A stretch of DNA of 64,000 bases from Bradyrhizobium sp. Rc3b (GTDB lineage Bacteria; Pseudomonadota; Alphaproteobacteria; Rhizobiales; Xanthobacteraceae): NCBI RefSeq assembly GCF_900114915.1, contig NZ_FOUS01000010.1, forward strand, positions 62,001 through 126,000, read 5' to 3'. Both the position numbers and the translations under genes were made by a program. This document shows, piece after piece, positions 33,106-42,124 of the stretch (within the stretch, counting starts at the first letter, position 1; every line of letters starts with the position of its first letter). The notes under the pieces were generated by a model that saw only the letters and a list, made by a program, of their open reading frames with translations, did no database searches and was not told the DNA's origin.

Positions 33106-36100
33106 TCACCCACCCGCCCAGACGTCCAGCACATACCGGTTCTTCGTCCCCATCTCCTCGATCCAGCGCGCAGCTGCGGCCGCGTCGCTGCCGCTGTTCT
33201 CGCGATGGATCGCGACCAGTGCCGCCTTCACGTCCGGCTCCATCTTGCCGCCGTCGCCGCAGACATAGATGATCGCGCCCTGCCCGATCAGCGGCCAGAC
33301 CTTGTCCTTCTGCGCGGCGAGCAGGTGCTGCACATAGGTCTTCGGTCCGTCCGCGCGCGAGAACGCCGTGAAGAGTTCCGTGATGCCGCTCGCCGCCAGC
33401 GCCTTCAGCTCGTCCGCGTAGAGAAAATCCTGATCGGGATGGCGGCAGCCGAAAAACAGCATCGCGGGTCCGAGGGTGGCGCCTTTCGCCTTGCGCGCCG
33501 CCCGCTCCTGAAGGAAGCCGCGGAACGGCGCGAGGCCCGTGCCGGGGCCGATCATGATGATGGGCACCGAGGGATCGTCGGGAAGCCGGAAGCCGGCCTT
33601 GGTCTCGCGTACGGTGGCGTAGATCGCATCGCCCGCGCGACGGTTGGCGAGGTAGTTCGAGCAGATGCCCTTGTAGGTGCCGCGGCCGGAGGCGGCCGGC
33701 CCTTCGACGACGCCGACCGTGACGCTGCAGCGCGCCGGGTCGACCGACGGCGAGGACGAGATCGAGTAATAACGCGGCGCCAGCAGCGAAAGCATTTCCA
33801 GATAGACATGGAACGGCAATTCGCAGGCGGGATATTCGAGCAGCAGATCGAACACCGATTTGCGACTGGTTAGAATCTCGCTGCGGTAACGCTCGAGCGG
33901 CTCAGGCTCCTCGCCGACGAAGGCGAGCAGCTTCGGCTTGGTGACCGGGCACCGGGTGTGCTCGGCCATGATCTGGATCTGCTTGCGCGTCGCGACCTGC
34001 TGCAGCTCGACGAACTCGCTGAGCAGGCGGCCGACCGACACGGCATCCCCTACCGGCAATTGCGCACGGCGGCCCTCGGCGACCTGAAGCCTGATCTGGT
34101 CGGCGGGCAGAAAGCCGAAGCGGCGGGCGACCGAATCCACCAGGGTCGGATCGTTGCGTGGCACGACACTCAAATGATCGCCGACGCGGTAGGCGACGTT
34201 GGACGGCAGCTGCACCTCGATGTGGCGCGTCGAACGCTCGGATGGATTGGATCCGCCCTTGTTCTGAAGCTCGTCGTTGGCGAGCACCTTCATTGCGACA
34301 GCACCGCCCTGGGCGACGATGGTGTTGACGGCTGTGACCGCTACCGGCTCGATCGCATAGAGCGGATCATCTTCGGCAGTGCGGGTGAAATTCCAGTCGA
34401 TGCCGAACTCCTTCGTCGCGACCTGGGCCGCCGCCGGGAACCATTTCTGGAACTGGCCGTCGAGATCGCTGCGCGCATCGCCCTCGCCGCGCGGATAAAC
34501 CGCGCGCGCACCATGCGACGACAATTGCTCGTCAATCAGGCGCGGCACCGATTGATAGGTCGCAGCCCAGTCGCTGTTGCCGCAGCCGAACACGGCGTAG
34601 CGCACGCCGGCGAAGGCATCTTTCGGCAGATCGCCGCCGAGCCATTTGACGAACTGCGTCGCGTTGTCAGGCGGCGCGCCGTTGTAGGACGCGCAGATGA
34701 TCAGAACGCCGCCCTCCTGCGGCAGCTTTCCGACGTAATCGTCGAGCGGGCCGAGATGCACGGCAAAGCCGTTGATCTCGGCGAGATCAGCCATGCGCGT
34801 CGCGAGTTCCTCGGCGGTGCCGAGATTGGAGCCGTAAAGCACCAGCATCGGCGTGTTATGGCCGGGCCGGGCCGTCGGCTGGCGCGCCGCCTTCGGCGCC
34901 GAGGACATAGCCGCGATGGGCCCGCCATAGGCGCCACGCTCGCGATCGGCGCGCGGACGCACCTTGATCTTGAAGCCTTCCGGCTTCATCGTCAGAGTTT
35001 CCTTCAGATGCATCTGATAGCGCTGGTGATCGATCAGCTTGAAGCGCTGCAGGATCATGCCGAGCGCGAGCGCGGCCTCGTGCATGGCAAAGCCGCGGCC
35101 GATGCAGGCGCGCTGGCCGTTGCCGAACGGTTTCCAGGCATTGACCGGCCGCTTGGCCTCCGCCTCACGGCTGAAATTCTCGGGATCGAAGGCGTCCGGA
35201 TTCGGTCCCCAGACGCTGGGATCGCGATGCAGCGCCGTCACCAGGATGGTGGTGAAGGTGCCCTTCCGGAGCTTGTACTTGCCGCCGCCGAGCGTCTCGT
35301 CCTTCAGCGGCGAGATGCCATAGGCCGGCGCCGGCGGCCACAGCCGCAGCGCCTCTTTCAGAATCTGCGTGATGTAGGTGAGCTGCGTCACCTGCTGGTA
35401 GGTCGGCTTCGCGTTGACGTCGGGGCCGAAGACACGATCGACCTCGTCATAGGCCTTCTTGAGGATGTCCGCGTGCTTGAGCAGCGCATAGAGCGTGTAG
35501 GACAACAGGCCGCTGGTGGTCTCATGGCCCGCGATCAGGAACGTGTTGATCTGGTAGCGGATGTTGACATCGTCGAGCTGCTCGCCGGTCGAACGGTCGA
35601 CGCCAGTCATCATCGCGGCGAGCATGTCCTTCTTGTCGTCGATCCCCTCCGCGCTCTTGCGCCGCTCGGCGATGATCTCGTCGACCATCTTGTTCATGAA
35701 GGCGACGTCTTCGGCGAGCGTCTTGCGCCGCTTCTGCATCCAGAGCTGCTCGAACGGCAGGCCGCGGGTCATCATGATGGTTTCGAGCGAGCGCACCAGC
35801 GACTCGACGAAGGGATGGTAGTCGCGCCGGTAGAACGAATTGAAGCGATACTCGAAACCGCACAGGCCGATGGTGTCCAGCGTCAGCGCCGTCATGTCGT
35901 GGACGACGTCGATCTCGTCGTCGGCATTCAGCCGCTCCCACTTCTGGACAAGCTGCTCCGCGATATCGACCATGCTCGGGTGGTAGGACTGCATGGCGCG
36001 GTTGCCGAACGGCTGGAGCAGGATGTTGTGCGCCTTGCTCCAGTTCGGCTCGCGGGTGTCGGCCGTGAACAGGCCGTCGCCGCCAACCGCGCGCACGCGC

Positions 36101-36342
36101 CGCAGCGCGCCGCGCACCGTCTTGTCGAAACGCTTCTCATCAGACAGTTCATCGACGAGATCGTGGCCTGAGACGACCACGATCGGCGAGCCCATCATGT
36201 CGAGCCAGAAGATCGGACCGAGTTCCTTGGCGAGCCGCGTCAAATGCTGCACGGGGGCGGCCGAGTCCAGCGACAGCATGTTGCCGACCACAGGCTTGGT
36301 CGGCGGATGCGGGATTGGGTCCAGACGGTTGTTGGATGACAT
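33106..36342 (-). CDS. Self-sufficient P450-reductase fusion (CYP102/P450 BM3 type)
   Basis: A 1078-residue fusion of a P450 domain (about 1-470), an FMN flavodoxin domain (about 500-640; VLYGSNLGTAEELATRMAD) and an FAD/NADPH reductase (about 680-1078; PRYYSISSSP, GPGTGLAPFRGFLQER, final DVWAGG). The haem loop FGNGQRACIG puts the thiolate at Cys413, and AGHETTSGLLSY is the I-helix motif. Such enzymes hydroxylate or epoxidise fatty acids with NADPH and no partner. The ATG at 36342 has AGGGGGAAAC upstream; the longer frame runs through a repeat element. The epoxide-hydrolase-like gene upstream on the same strand is separated by that repeat. Confidence 0.93.
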   Translation of the reverse strand: MSSNNRLDPIPHPPTKPVVGNMLSLDSAAPVQHLTRLAKELGPIFWLDMMGSPIVVVSGHDLVDELSDEKRFDKTVRGALRRVRAVGGDGLFTADTREPNWSKAHNILLQPFGNRAMQSYHPSMVDIAEQLVQKWERLNADDEIDVVHDMTALTLDTIGLCGFEYRFNSFYRRDYHPFVESLVRSLETIMMTRGLPFEQLWMQKRRKTLAEDVAFMNKMVDEIIAERRKSAEGIDDKKDMLAAMMTGVDRSTGEQLDDVNIRYQINTFLIAGHETTSGLLSYTLYALLKHADILKKAYDEVDRVFGPDVNAKPTYQQVTQLTYITQILKEALRLWPPAPAYGISPLKDETLGGGKYKLRKGTFTTILVTALHRDPSVWGPNPDAFDPENFSREAEAKRPVNAWKPFGNGQRACIGRGFAMHEAALALGMILQRFKLIDHQRYQMHLKETLTMKPEGFKIKVRPRADRERGAYGGPIAAMSSAPKAARQPTARPGHNTPMLVLYGSNLGTAEELATRMADLAEINGFAVHLGPLDDYVGKLPQEGGVLIICASYNGAPPDNATQFVKWLGGDLPKDAFAGVRYAVFGCGNSDWAATYQSVPRLIDEQLSSHGARAVYPRGEGDARSDLDGQFQKWFPAAAQVATKEFGIDWNFTRTAEDDPLYAIEPVAVTAVNTIVAQGGAVAMKVLANDELQNKGGSNPSERSTRHIEVQLPSNVAYRVGDHLSVVPRNDPTLVDSVARRFGFLPADQIRLQVAEGRRAQLPVGDAVSVGRLLSEFVELQQVATRKQIQIMAEHTRCPVTKPKLLAFVGEEPEPLERYRSEILTSRKSVFDLLLEYPACELPFHVYLEMLSLLAPRYYSISSSPSVDPARCSVTVGVVEGPAASGRGTYKGICSNYLANRRAGDAIYATVRETKAGFRLPDDPSVPIIMIGPGTGLAPFRGFLQERAARKAKGATLGPAMLFFGCRHPDQDFLYADELKALAASGITELFTAFSRADGPKTYVQHLLAAQKDKVWPLIGQGAIIYVCGDGGKMEPDVKAALVAIHRENSGSDAAAAARWIEEMGTKNRYVLDVWAGG

Positions 36343-36366
36343 TGACGTGCGTTTCCCCCTGCCTTG

Positions 36367-36448
36367 CGTCATTCCGGGATGGTCCGAAGGACCAGACCCG
36401 GAATCTCGAGATCCCGGGTTCGATGCTATGCATCGCCCCGGGATGACG
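36367..36448. repeat. Palindromic repeat element (type D)
   Basis: Arms CGTCATTCCGGGATGG (from 36367) and CCCGGGATGACG (to 36448) enclose GGTCC/GGACC and CCGGAATCTCGAGATCCCGG-like hairpins. It is the same family as 28392-28513 and separates the epoxide-hydrolase-like gene from the P450 fusion gene. Confidence 0.75.
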
Positions 36449-36457
36449 TCTGCGTCC

Positions 36458-37453
36458 TCACCCAAACCGCCTTCTACGCCATTCGATCAGCTTGGCGCTG
36501 ACCTCTTCCGGCTTCTCCTGCTGCGTCCAATGGCCGCTGTCCTTCACCAGATACTTCTCGAGATCGGAAATCAGCTTGTCCATGCCATCGGCGGAGGACG
36601 GCGGCAGCACCGCGTCGTTCTCGGCCATGATCATCAGCGACGGCACCCGCACCGTATGATCGAGCCCTTCGGCACGCGTCCAGTTGCGCGACATGTTGCG
36701 GTACCAGTTGATGCCGCCGGTAAAGCCGGTCCGGGTGAAATTGTCGACGAACACCTTCTTCTCTTCCGGTGACAGGATGGGCGTGCGCGGATCGTGCTTC
36801 GCATCATAGGCAGCAATCATTTGCGGAAACGCCAGATTGACCCGCGGCGAAGCGCCGACGCCGGCAACCACCTCCTCTGCCGGCGCGTCGGGCGGGCGCG
36901 GCACCGGCTTGCGCATGAAAGCATCGAAGGTTTGCTCGACGCGACTGCCAAAGATCTTGTCGGGCTCACGCGCCGGATCCTGGAACTGCACGATGTACAT
37001 CTTGTCGCCGAAGCGCGCGCGCAGGAGCTCAATCGGATCGGCCCAGGCGCGGTTGGTATGAGGCGTGTTGATGCCGACCACCCCCGCAACCCGCTCAATG
37101 TGGCGCAACGGCATCTGCCAGACAATGAAGCCACCCCAGTCGTGACCGACGAAGATTGCCTTGTCGATATTCAAATGATCGAGGAGCCCGACGAGGTCGC
37201 CGGTCAGGTGCTCGATGTCGTAAGCCTCGACCGGCTCGGGCCGGTCGGTCGCGCCATAACCGCGTTGGTCGGGCGCGATCACGCGGATGCCGGCCTCGCT
37301 CAGCGCCTTGATCTGGTGACGCCAGGAGAAGGCGAGCTCGGGCCAGCCGTGGCACAGCACCATCGGCGGCATGTCGGTGTTCGGGCCAGCTTCGTAATAG
37401 CCCATGCGGATTCCGTTCGTCTGCACGAACTTGAGCGGTGGCATTTCAATCAT
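36458..37453 (-). CDS. Epoxide-hydrolase-like alpha/beta hydrolase
   Basis: A 331-residue hydrolase. HGWPELAFSWRHQ is the oxyanion/HGxP motif, Asp105 in VGHDWGG is the nucleophile, and SGHWTQQEKPEEV supplies the His; Tyr residues in NWYRNMSRNW could be the ring-opening tyrosine of the cap. An Asp nucleophile with these motifs fits soluble epoxide hydrolases (a haloalkane dehalogenase is the alternative). The ATG at 37453 has AGGAA upstream. It is transcribed toward the P450 fusion and lies 10 bp after the wax-ester synthase stop, so the three may share a transcript. Confidence 0.85.
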   Translation of the reverse strand: MIEMPPLKFVQTNGIRMGYYEAGPNTDMPPMVLCHGWPELAFSWRHQIKALSEAGIRVIAPDQRGYGATDRPEPVEAYDIEHLTGDLVGLLDHLNIDKAIFVGHDWGGFIVWQMPLRHIERVAGVVGINTPHTNRAWADPIELLRARFGDKMYIVQFQDPAREPDKIFGSRVEQTFDAFMRKPVPRPPDAPAEEVVAGVGASPRVNLAFPQMIAAYDAKHDPRTPILSPEEKKVFVDNFTRTGFTGGINWYRNMSRNWTRAEGLDHTVRVPSLMIMAENDAVLPPSSADGMDKLISDLEKYLVKDSGHWTQQEKPEEVSAKLIEWRRRRFG

Positions 37454-37463
37454 CGAACCATTC

Positions 37464-39014
37464 CTACTCAGCGGCACCCTTGATGTCGGTCGCCGGCGGC
37501 GCGTAGGCCGCCTCCAGCGCGGCGAACTCCTCCGGCAGCATGTCGCACATCACCTGCACATGCGGAATGATGTTGGCGCCGACGATGAAGCCGAAATCGA
37601 GCTGGTCGCGATAGCTCTGCACGGTGATGTTGAGCGCCTGCCCGTGCGTCGAGATCGACACCGGGAAAATGTGCAACAGCTCCGCGCCGGCAGCGTAGAG
37701 CGTCTGCCGCGGCCCCGGCACGTTGGACACCGTGATGTTCGCGGCCGGCGGCAGCACGTCCGACAGGTTCGAGCGGCTGTAGAGCAGCGCCAGGATCTGC
37801 ACCATGATCGGCGCGCCGAGCATCGAGATGTTGGAGACCTGGGGCATCAGCGCGCGCAAGGGGTGCGACATCTCCTTGGACTTGCTCGATTGCGCGATGA
37901 TGGCTTCGAGCCGCGCCTTGGGATCGTCGATGTTGGTCGCGATCGCGCAGATCATGCCGAACACCTGGTTGTTGGCCTCGGTGTTGCCCTCCTCGCGCAG
38001 CGAGATCGGCACCGCCGCGGTCAGCGATTTCGCCGGCAGCGTGCTGTACTCCTTCAGGTAACGCCGGACCACGCCGGAGGCGAGCGCCAACACGACGTCG
38101 TTGAGCTTGCCGCCGGCCTGCTTGGCCAGCGCCTTTGCCCGCGACAGCGGGATCGAGACGCCGGCGAAGCTTCGCTCCGAGGAGATGGTCTTGTTGAGCA
38201 TGGTCGGCGGCGACACCATGCTGGCGAGACTCTCGCGCGACTTCGGATCGGCGACCTTGCCAAGCACCTCGGAGACGCTCTTGACCATGGTCGGGATATT
38301 GCCGGCAAAGCGCACCGCGCTCTCGATCTGGTACATCGCATTGTCGAACAGGATCGAGCCGATGTCGCTCTTGCCGGTGCGCGGCAATTGCAGATTCTGG
38401 GCGGCCTTGCCCGCGTCGAGTGGCTGGTTGAACAGCTGCTGATAGGAATCGAGCAGGTTGGCGGCGATGTCACGCGGCTCCTGTCCAGGCTTGGATCCCG
38501 CGGCCGGCGGATCGACCTTCCGCGGGATCGGCGAGATGTCGTAGATCATGTTGGTCAGGGCGGCACCGGCACCGCCGTCGATCGCGGCATGGTGCATCTT
38601 CGAATAGAGCCCGACCTCGTTGTCCTTCATGCCCTCGAACACGTAGAACTCCCAGAGCGGGCGAGCCCGGTTCAAGAGCTTGGCGTGCATCCAGCCGACG
38701 ATGCGCTCCAGCGTGGCGCGGTCGCGCGGCTGCGGCAGGCTGGCGCGGAAGATGTGGCGGTCGATGTCGAACTGATCGTCCTCGACCCAGGAGGGATGAT
38801 CGATGTCGAGCGGCGCCTTTTCCAGCCGCGCCTTGAGGATCGGCGCGATGTGCAGGCGCGACACGATCATCGCCTTGAAGTCTTCGAAGAAGTCGCCCTT
38901 GTAGTCGTCGGGCAGGCGAAAGATCGCCATGCTCCCGACATGCATCGGCATCTCCGGCGTTTCCAGATAGAGAAACGACGCGTCCAGCGACGACAGCTTC
39001 TTACCGTCAGCCAT
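37464..39014 (-). CDS. Wax ester synthase/diacylglycerol acyltransferase (WS/DGAT)
   Basis: A 516-residue acyltransferase. MHHAAIDG with His141-His142 and Asp146 is the catalytic HHxxxDG motif, LSSLDASFLYLETPEMPMHV is the family N-terminus, and the C-terminal SNVPGPRQTLY and PVSISTHGQALNITVQSY motifs are also present. It transfers acyl groups from acyl-CoA to fatty alcohols or diacylglycerol, making storage esters at the membrane face. The ATG at 39014 has GGGAGG 5 bases upstream. Downstream lies the epoxide-hydrolase-like gene and upstream a hydrolase/DUF6489 pair, a lipid-related neighbourhood. Confidence 0.9.
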   Translation of the reverse strand: MADGKKLSSLDASFLYLETPEMPMHVGSMAIFRLPDDYKGDFFEDFKAMIVSRLHIAPILKARLEKAPLDIDHPSWVEDDQFDIDRHIFRASLPQPRDRATLERIVGWMHAKLLNRARPLWEFYVFEGMKDNEVGLYSKMHHAAIDGGAGAALTNMIYDISPIPRKVDPPAAGSKPGQEPRDIAANLLDSYQQLFNQPLDAGKAAQNLQLPRTGKSDIGSILFDNAMYQIESAVRFAGNIPTMVKSVSEVLGKVADPKSRESLASMVSPPTMLNKTISSERSFAGVSIPLSRAKALAKQAGGKLNDVVLALASGVVRRYLKEYSTLPAKSLTAAVPISLREEGNTEANNQVFGMICAIATNIDDPKARLEAIIAQSSKSKEMSHPLRALMPQVSNISMLGAPIMVQILALLYSRSNLSDVLPPAANITVSNVPGPRQTLYAAGAELLHIFPVSISTHGQALNITVQSYRDQLDFGFIVGANIIPHVQVMCDMLPEEFAALEAAYAPPATDIKGAAE

Positions 39015-39061
39015 AGTTCCCTCCCGCAAGATTTGACGGGCGCCTTGGCCGGCGCTTCTCG

Positions 39062-39862
39062 TCAGGCCGATACTGCCTGTTCCGGCGGGGCATATGCAAT
39101 GGCAAACGGCCCGGCCCGGTCAAATGGCGAGAATTCCCCTTCCGGCTGCGCCAGGCGGTCGGCCACGGCCCACAGCGCCGCAGGGTTCACCCCGAGCCCG
39201 ATATGGCTCGCCAGATGCACCTCGATGTTCTCGGCACGGTCGGAGGGACGCAGCAAGCAGGTTCGCCAGTTCACGACACCGTCGGCCCGCGAATAGATCG
39301 ACGTCGCCGGCACCGGAAGATCGCCGGCGATCGCCTCGCGCAATTCGGCGAAATCCTCGACCCGCTCGCCTGACAGCGCCTCGTAGAGCCGCGTGGCGTT
39401 GGTCGCCCGCACGTCATTGGCAAAAGGGCTACCGAGCGTCACGACATAGCGGACCATGTCGGGCGCCTGGAGCGCGAGATCGCGAGCATAGACGCCGCCG
39501 AGGCTCCATCCGACCAGGCTGACCTTGCGTCCGCTCGCAGCATGGATTTCGGCCAGACGGGTGCGCAGCGACTGGCGCATCCGCCCCAGCCCGCCGAGAT
39601 TGCGGCCCATCCGCCAGGCATGTGCCTCATAGCCGAGCTCGGCGAGATAGCGCCGCATCGGGGCCATCGAGAGGTCGCTGGCCAGAAAGCCCGGCAGCGC
39701 CAGCACCGGATGACCGTCACCCCTGGGCGCGCGCATCAGGACTGGCGACAGCAGCAGGCTCGCATTGAATTCGAACAGGCCGCGCGCTTCTGCAAGCAGC
39801 AGGGCAAGGCCCGGCGGACGGAGCCCGCCCGGCGCCTGCCGCCCGTCCGGCCCGGACGGCAT
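39062..39862 (-). CDS. Alpha/beta hydrolase (paralogue 2 of the 26130-26900 gene)
   Basis: A 266-residue hydrolase with nucleophile Ser120 in GWSLGG. RAPRGDGHPVLALPGFLASD and KVSLVGWSLGGVYARDLAL match the gene at 26130-26900 nearly motif for motif; the candidate His lies in HLASHIGLGVNPAA. Its ATG overlaps the DUF6489 stop by one base (TAATG), and the wax-ester synthase gene follows after 47 bp. Probably an esterase or lipase acting on acyl esters; no signal peptide, so likely cytoplasmic. Confidence 0.8.
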   Translation of the reverse strand: MPSGPDGRQAPGGLRPPGLALLLAEARGLFEFNASLLLSPVLMRAPRGDGHPVLALPGFLASDLSMAPMRRYLAELGYEAHAWRMGRNLGGLGRMRQSLRTRLAEIHAASGRKVSLVGWSLGGVYARDLALQAPDMVRYVVTLGSPFANDVRATNATRLYEALSGERVEDFAELREAIAGDLPVPATSIYSRADGVVNWRTCLLRPSDRAENIEVHLASHIGLGVNPAALWAVADRLAQPEGEFSPFDRAGPFAIAYAPPEQAVSA

Positions 39863-40119
39863 TATTTCTTCTTGTCGCTGCTGCGCGTGCCGCCGAGGCC
39901 CGCCATCGTGACGAACATGTCCTGAAACCGCTCGGCGATCTTGGGATCGAAGGTGAACCAGCTCTGGATCAGCGATTCCGGCGAGACCTTCTCGATGTTG
40001 CTGAGCACCTGCTGCTGCAGCTTGTCCATCACCGCCGTCTGCATCGGCCCCACGTCAGGCAAACCGAAGAACTGGCGGGCCTCGAGGGGGGTGCAGTCGA
40101 TTTCGATATTAACTTTCAT
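39862..40119 (-). CDS. Small conserved protein, DUF6489-like
   Basis: An 85-residue protein (MKVNIEIDCTPLEARQFFGL, then SNIEKVSPESLIQSWFTFDPK). I recognise it as a small conserved alphaproteobacterial family annotated DUF6489, with no known activity. It begins at ATG 40119 behind GGAGGGG, and its stop overlaps the start of the hydrolase gene by one base. It may head the hydrolase-WS/DGAT-epoxide-hydrolase run. The charged helical C-terminus ending in SSDKKK has no evident domain. Confidence 0.75.
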   Translation of the reverse strand: MKVNIEIDCTPLEARQFFGLPDVGPMQTAVMDKLQQQVLSNIEKVSPESLIQSWFTFDPKIAERFQDMFVTMAGLGGTRSSDKKK

Positions 40120-40424
40120 GTCCCCTCCGGATGAGATTCGAGCGGCCTGTCGGCAGTATCGCCGCGAGTTGTGGTGCGACGCAAGCGACCTGATGCAGGC
40201 GCGACATGCCCCGTCCCGCAATCGGCCGATATAGTCAACCAAAGTCGAAAGACGCGGTCCTCCATGCCAGGCGGCACGGTCAGCATTGCTGCACAGCGGT
40301 GCAACTTGGCGCGTTCCTTGCTGGAATGGCGCTTGCACCGGTCGAGAACTCTGGGCAACATGGATCAATCAGCCCTGCCGAACAATCAAAAATCATCGGC
40401 ACGGTAGAGTGGAGAGGGTCAAGA
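40120..40424. other. 305-bp gene-free region between divergent units
   Basis: It separates the DUF6489-hydrolase unit from the first peptide transporter. The only structure I can support is a sigma-54-like promoter at 40322-40337 and a GGAGAGGG ribosome-binding site at 40411. Open frames here do not look coding. Confidence 0.6.
40322..40337 (+). promoter_or_regulatory. Possible sigma-54 promoter upstream of peptide transporter 1
   Basis: TGGAATGGCGCTTGCA keeps the invariant GG at -24 and GC at -12 with exact spacing and the TTGCA half, differing from TGGCACG-N4-TTGCW at two positions. It lies about 88 bp before the binding-protein start. Sigma-54 control would tie the transporter to nitrogen limitation. 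Confidence 0.4.
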
Positions 40425-42020
40425 ATGTCAGTCGGTCGAAGTCTGTTTGCGGCGACGCTCGCCGGTACGCTTGCGTTGACGGTCGCGCCGGCGTCGAGCC
40501 AGACGCTGCGTTATGCCAACCAGGGTGACCTGAAATCCCTTGATCCCTATACGCTCAACGAAAGCACCACCCACGCCCATCTCGGTCACGTCTATCAAGG
40601 CCTCACCGCGCGCGACAAGGACCTCAAGATCATTCCGGCGCTGGCGGAAAGCTGGGAAACCCCGGAGCCGACCCGCTGGCGCTTCCATTTGCGCAAAGGC
40701 GTGAAATTCCACAACGGTGACCCCTTCACCGCCGACGACGTGGTGTTCTCCGCCGATCGCGTCCGCAAGAAAGGGTCCAATATGCAGACCCGCCTTGCGC
40801 CCGACGTCAAGGTCGTCAAGGTCGACGACTACACCGTCGACTTCGTGCTGCCATCGCCCAATCCCATCCTGCATAATTCGTGGGATGTCTGGTACATCAT
40901 GGACAAGAAATGGGCCGAGGAGAACAACGTCGTCGATCCGACGCCGGTGGCGGCGACCACGCCGAGCTATGCCTCTCTCCACGAGAACGGCACCGGTCCG
41001 TTCACCATCGAAAGCCATCAGCCCGGCGTGAAGACGGTTTTCAAGGCCAACCCCAATTACTGGGGCAAGGTCGAGGGTAACCTGAAGGAGATCGTCTTCA
41101 CCCCGATCGCTTCGGACGCAACCCGCGTCGCTGCGCTGCTCTCAGGCGAAGTCGACGTCATCGAGCCGGTGCCGATCCAGGACATCTCCCGCGTCGATTC
41201 CAGCCCGAACGCCCAGGTGCTGAAGGGGCCAGAGCTGCGCACCATCTTCATCGGCTTCGATCAGATGCGCGATGAGCTGCTCTACTCCAACATCAAGGGC
41301 AAGAACCCGTTCAAGGACGTCCGCGTCCGCGAGGCCTTCTACAAGGCGATCGACATCGAGCTGATCAAGAAGCGCGTGATGCGCGAGCTGTCGACGCCGT
41401 CGGCGCTGATGATCGCTCCGGAGTTGTTCGCACTGTCCAAGGAGTTCACGCGGCCGAAATTCGACCCTGATGGAGCCAAGAAGCTCCTGACCGAAGCCGG
41501 CTATCCCGATGGCTTCGAGGTCACGATGGATTGTCCGAACGACCGTTACGTCAACGATGCCGCGATCTGCCAGGCCGTCGTCGGCATGCTGGCCCGCATC
41601 GGCGTCAAGATCAACCTGCTGGCGCAGCCGAAGGCGCAGTACTTCGCCAAGGTGTTGAAGCAGGGCGGCTACCAGACCTCGTTCTACCTCCTGGGCTGGA
41701 CCCCGAGCACGATGGACTCCCACAACGTGCTCTACGACATCATGGGCTGCCGCGACGATGCGAAATCCTCACGCGGCGAGGCCAATCTCGGCGGCTACTG
41801 CAACAAGGAGTTCGACGCCATCACCGACAAGGTGCTGGTCGAAACCGATACTGCCAAGCGCAACCAGCTGATCAAGCAGGCCTACGAAATCGGCAACAAG
41901 GACTGGTCCTACATCCCGCTGCACCAGCAGGCGCTGGCCTGGGGCGTGTCGAAGAAGGTCAACCTGCCGCAGCGCGCCGACAATCTGGTCATGTTCCATT
42001 GGGCGACCAAGAAGGAATAG
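40425..42020 (+). CDS. Oligopeptide ABC transporter binding protein (system 1)
   Basis: A 531-residue periplasmic protein of the SBP_bac_5 family. A signal peptide with a likely cut near APASSQ precedes LRYANQGDLKSLDPYTLNES, and the family core RWRFHLRKGVKFHNGDPFTADDVVFSADR is clear. It captures peptides or similar ligands for the permeases downstream. The ATG at 40425 has GGAGAGGG upstream. It is followed by a terminator-like hairpin and then two permease and two ATPase genes, a complete transporter. Ligand unknown; the hydrolases at the end of the run suggest peptides or gamma-glutamyl compounds. Confidence 0.9.
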   Translation: MSVGRSLFAATLAGTLALTVAPASSQTLRYANQGDLKSLDPYTLNESTTHAHLGHVYQGLTARDKDLKIIPALAESWETPEPTRWRFHLRKGVKFHNGDPFTADDVVFSADRVRKKGSNMQTRLAPDVKVVKVDDYTVDFVLPSPNPILHNSWDVWYIMDKKWAEENNVVDPTPVAATTPSYASLHENGTGPFTIESHQPGVKTVFKANPNYWGKVEGNLKEIVFTPIASDATRVAALLSGEVDVIEPVPIQDISRVDSSPNAQVLKGPELRTIFIGFDQMRDELLYSNIKGKNPFKDVRVREAFYKAIDIELIKKRVMRELSTPSALMIAPELFALSKEFTRPKFDPDGAKKLLTEAGYPDGFEVTMDCPNDRYVNDAAICQAVVGMLARIGVKINLLAQPKAQYFAKVLKQGGYQTSFYLLGWTPSTMDSHNVLYDIMGCRDDAKSSRGEANLGGYCNKEFDAITDKVLVETDTAKRNQLIKQAYEIGNKDWSYIPLHQQALAWGVSKKVNLPQRADNLVMFHWATKKE

Positions 42021-42035
42021 CGCCAGTTGAACACG

Positions 42036-42076
42036 AGGTCCCGGCGGCGTCAGGCATCCGGGACCTTTCCTTTTCC
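42036..42076 (+). terminator. Intercistronic hairpin with T-rich tail after binding protein 1
   Basis: AGGTCCCGG (42036-42044) and CCGGGACCT (42058-42066) form a perfect 9-bp stem with a 13-base loop, followed by TTCCTTTTCC. It is a partial terminator or 3'-end stabiliser that would raise binding-protein mRNA over that for the membrane components. Confidence 0.55.
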
Positions 42077-42124
42077 GGCTGACAAAGACGTCGACCGCAC
42101 GCACACCCAAGGATAGTGGAAGGC

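Noticed and set aside
33958..36171. A 737-codon open frame on the plus strand
   Set aside because: It lies opposite the P450-reductase fusion, whose motifs are unambiguous.
36343..36465. N-terminal extension of the P450 fusion
   Set aside because: It translates a repeat element; an ATG with a good ribosome-binding site starts at 36342.
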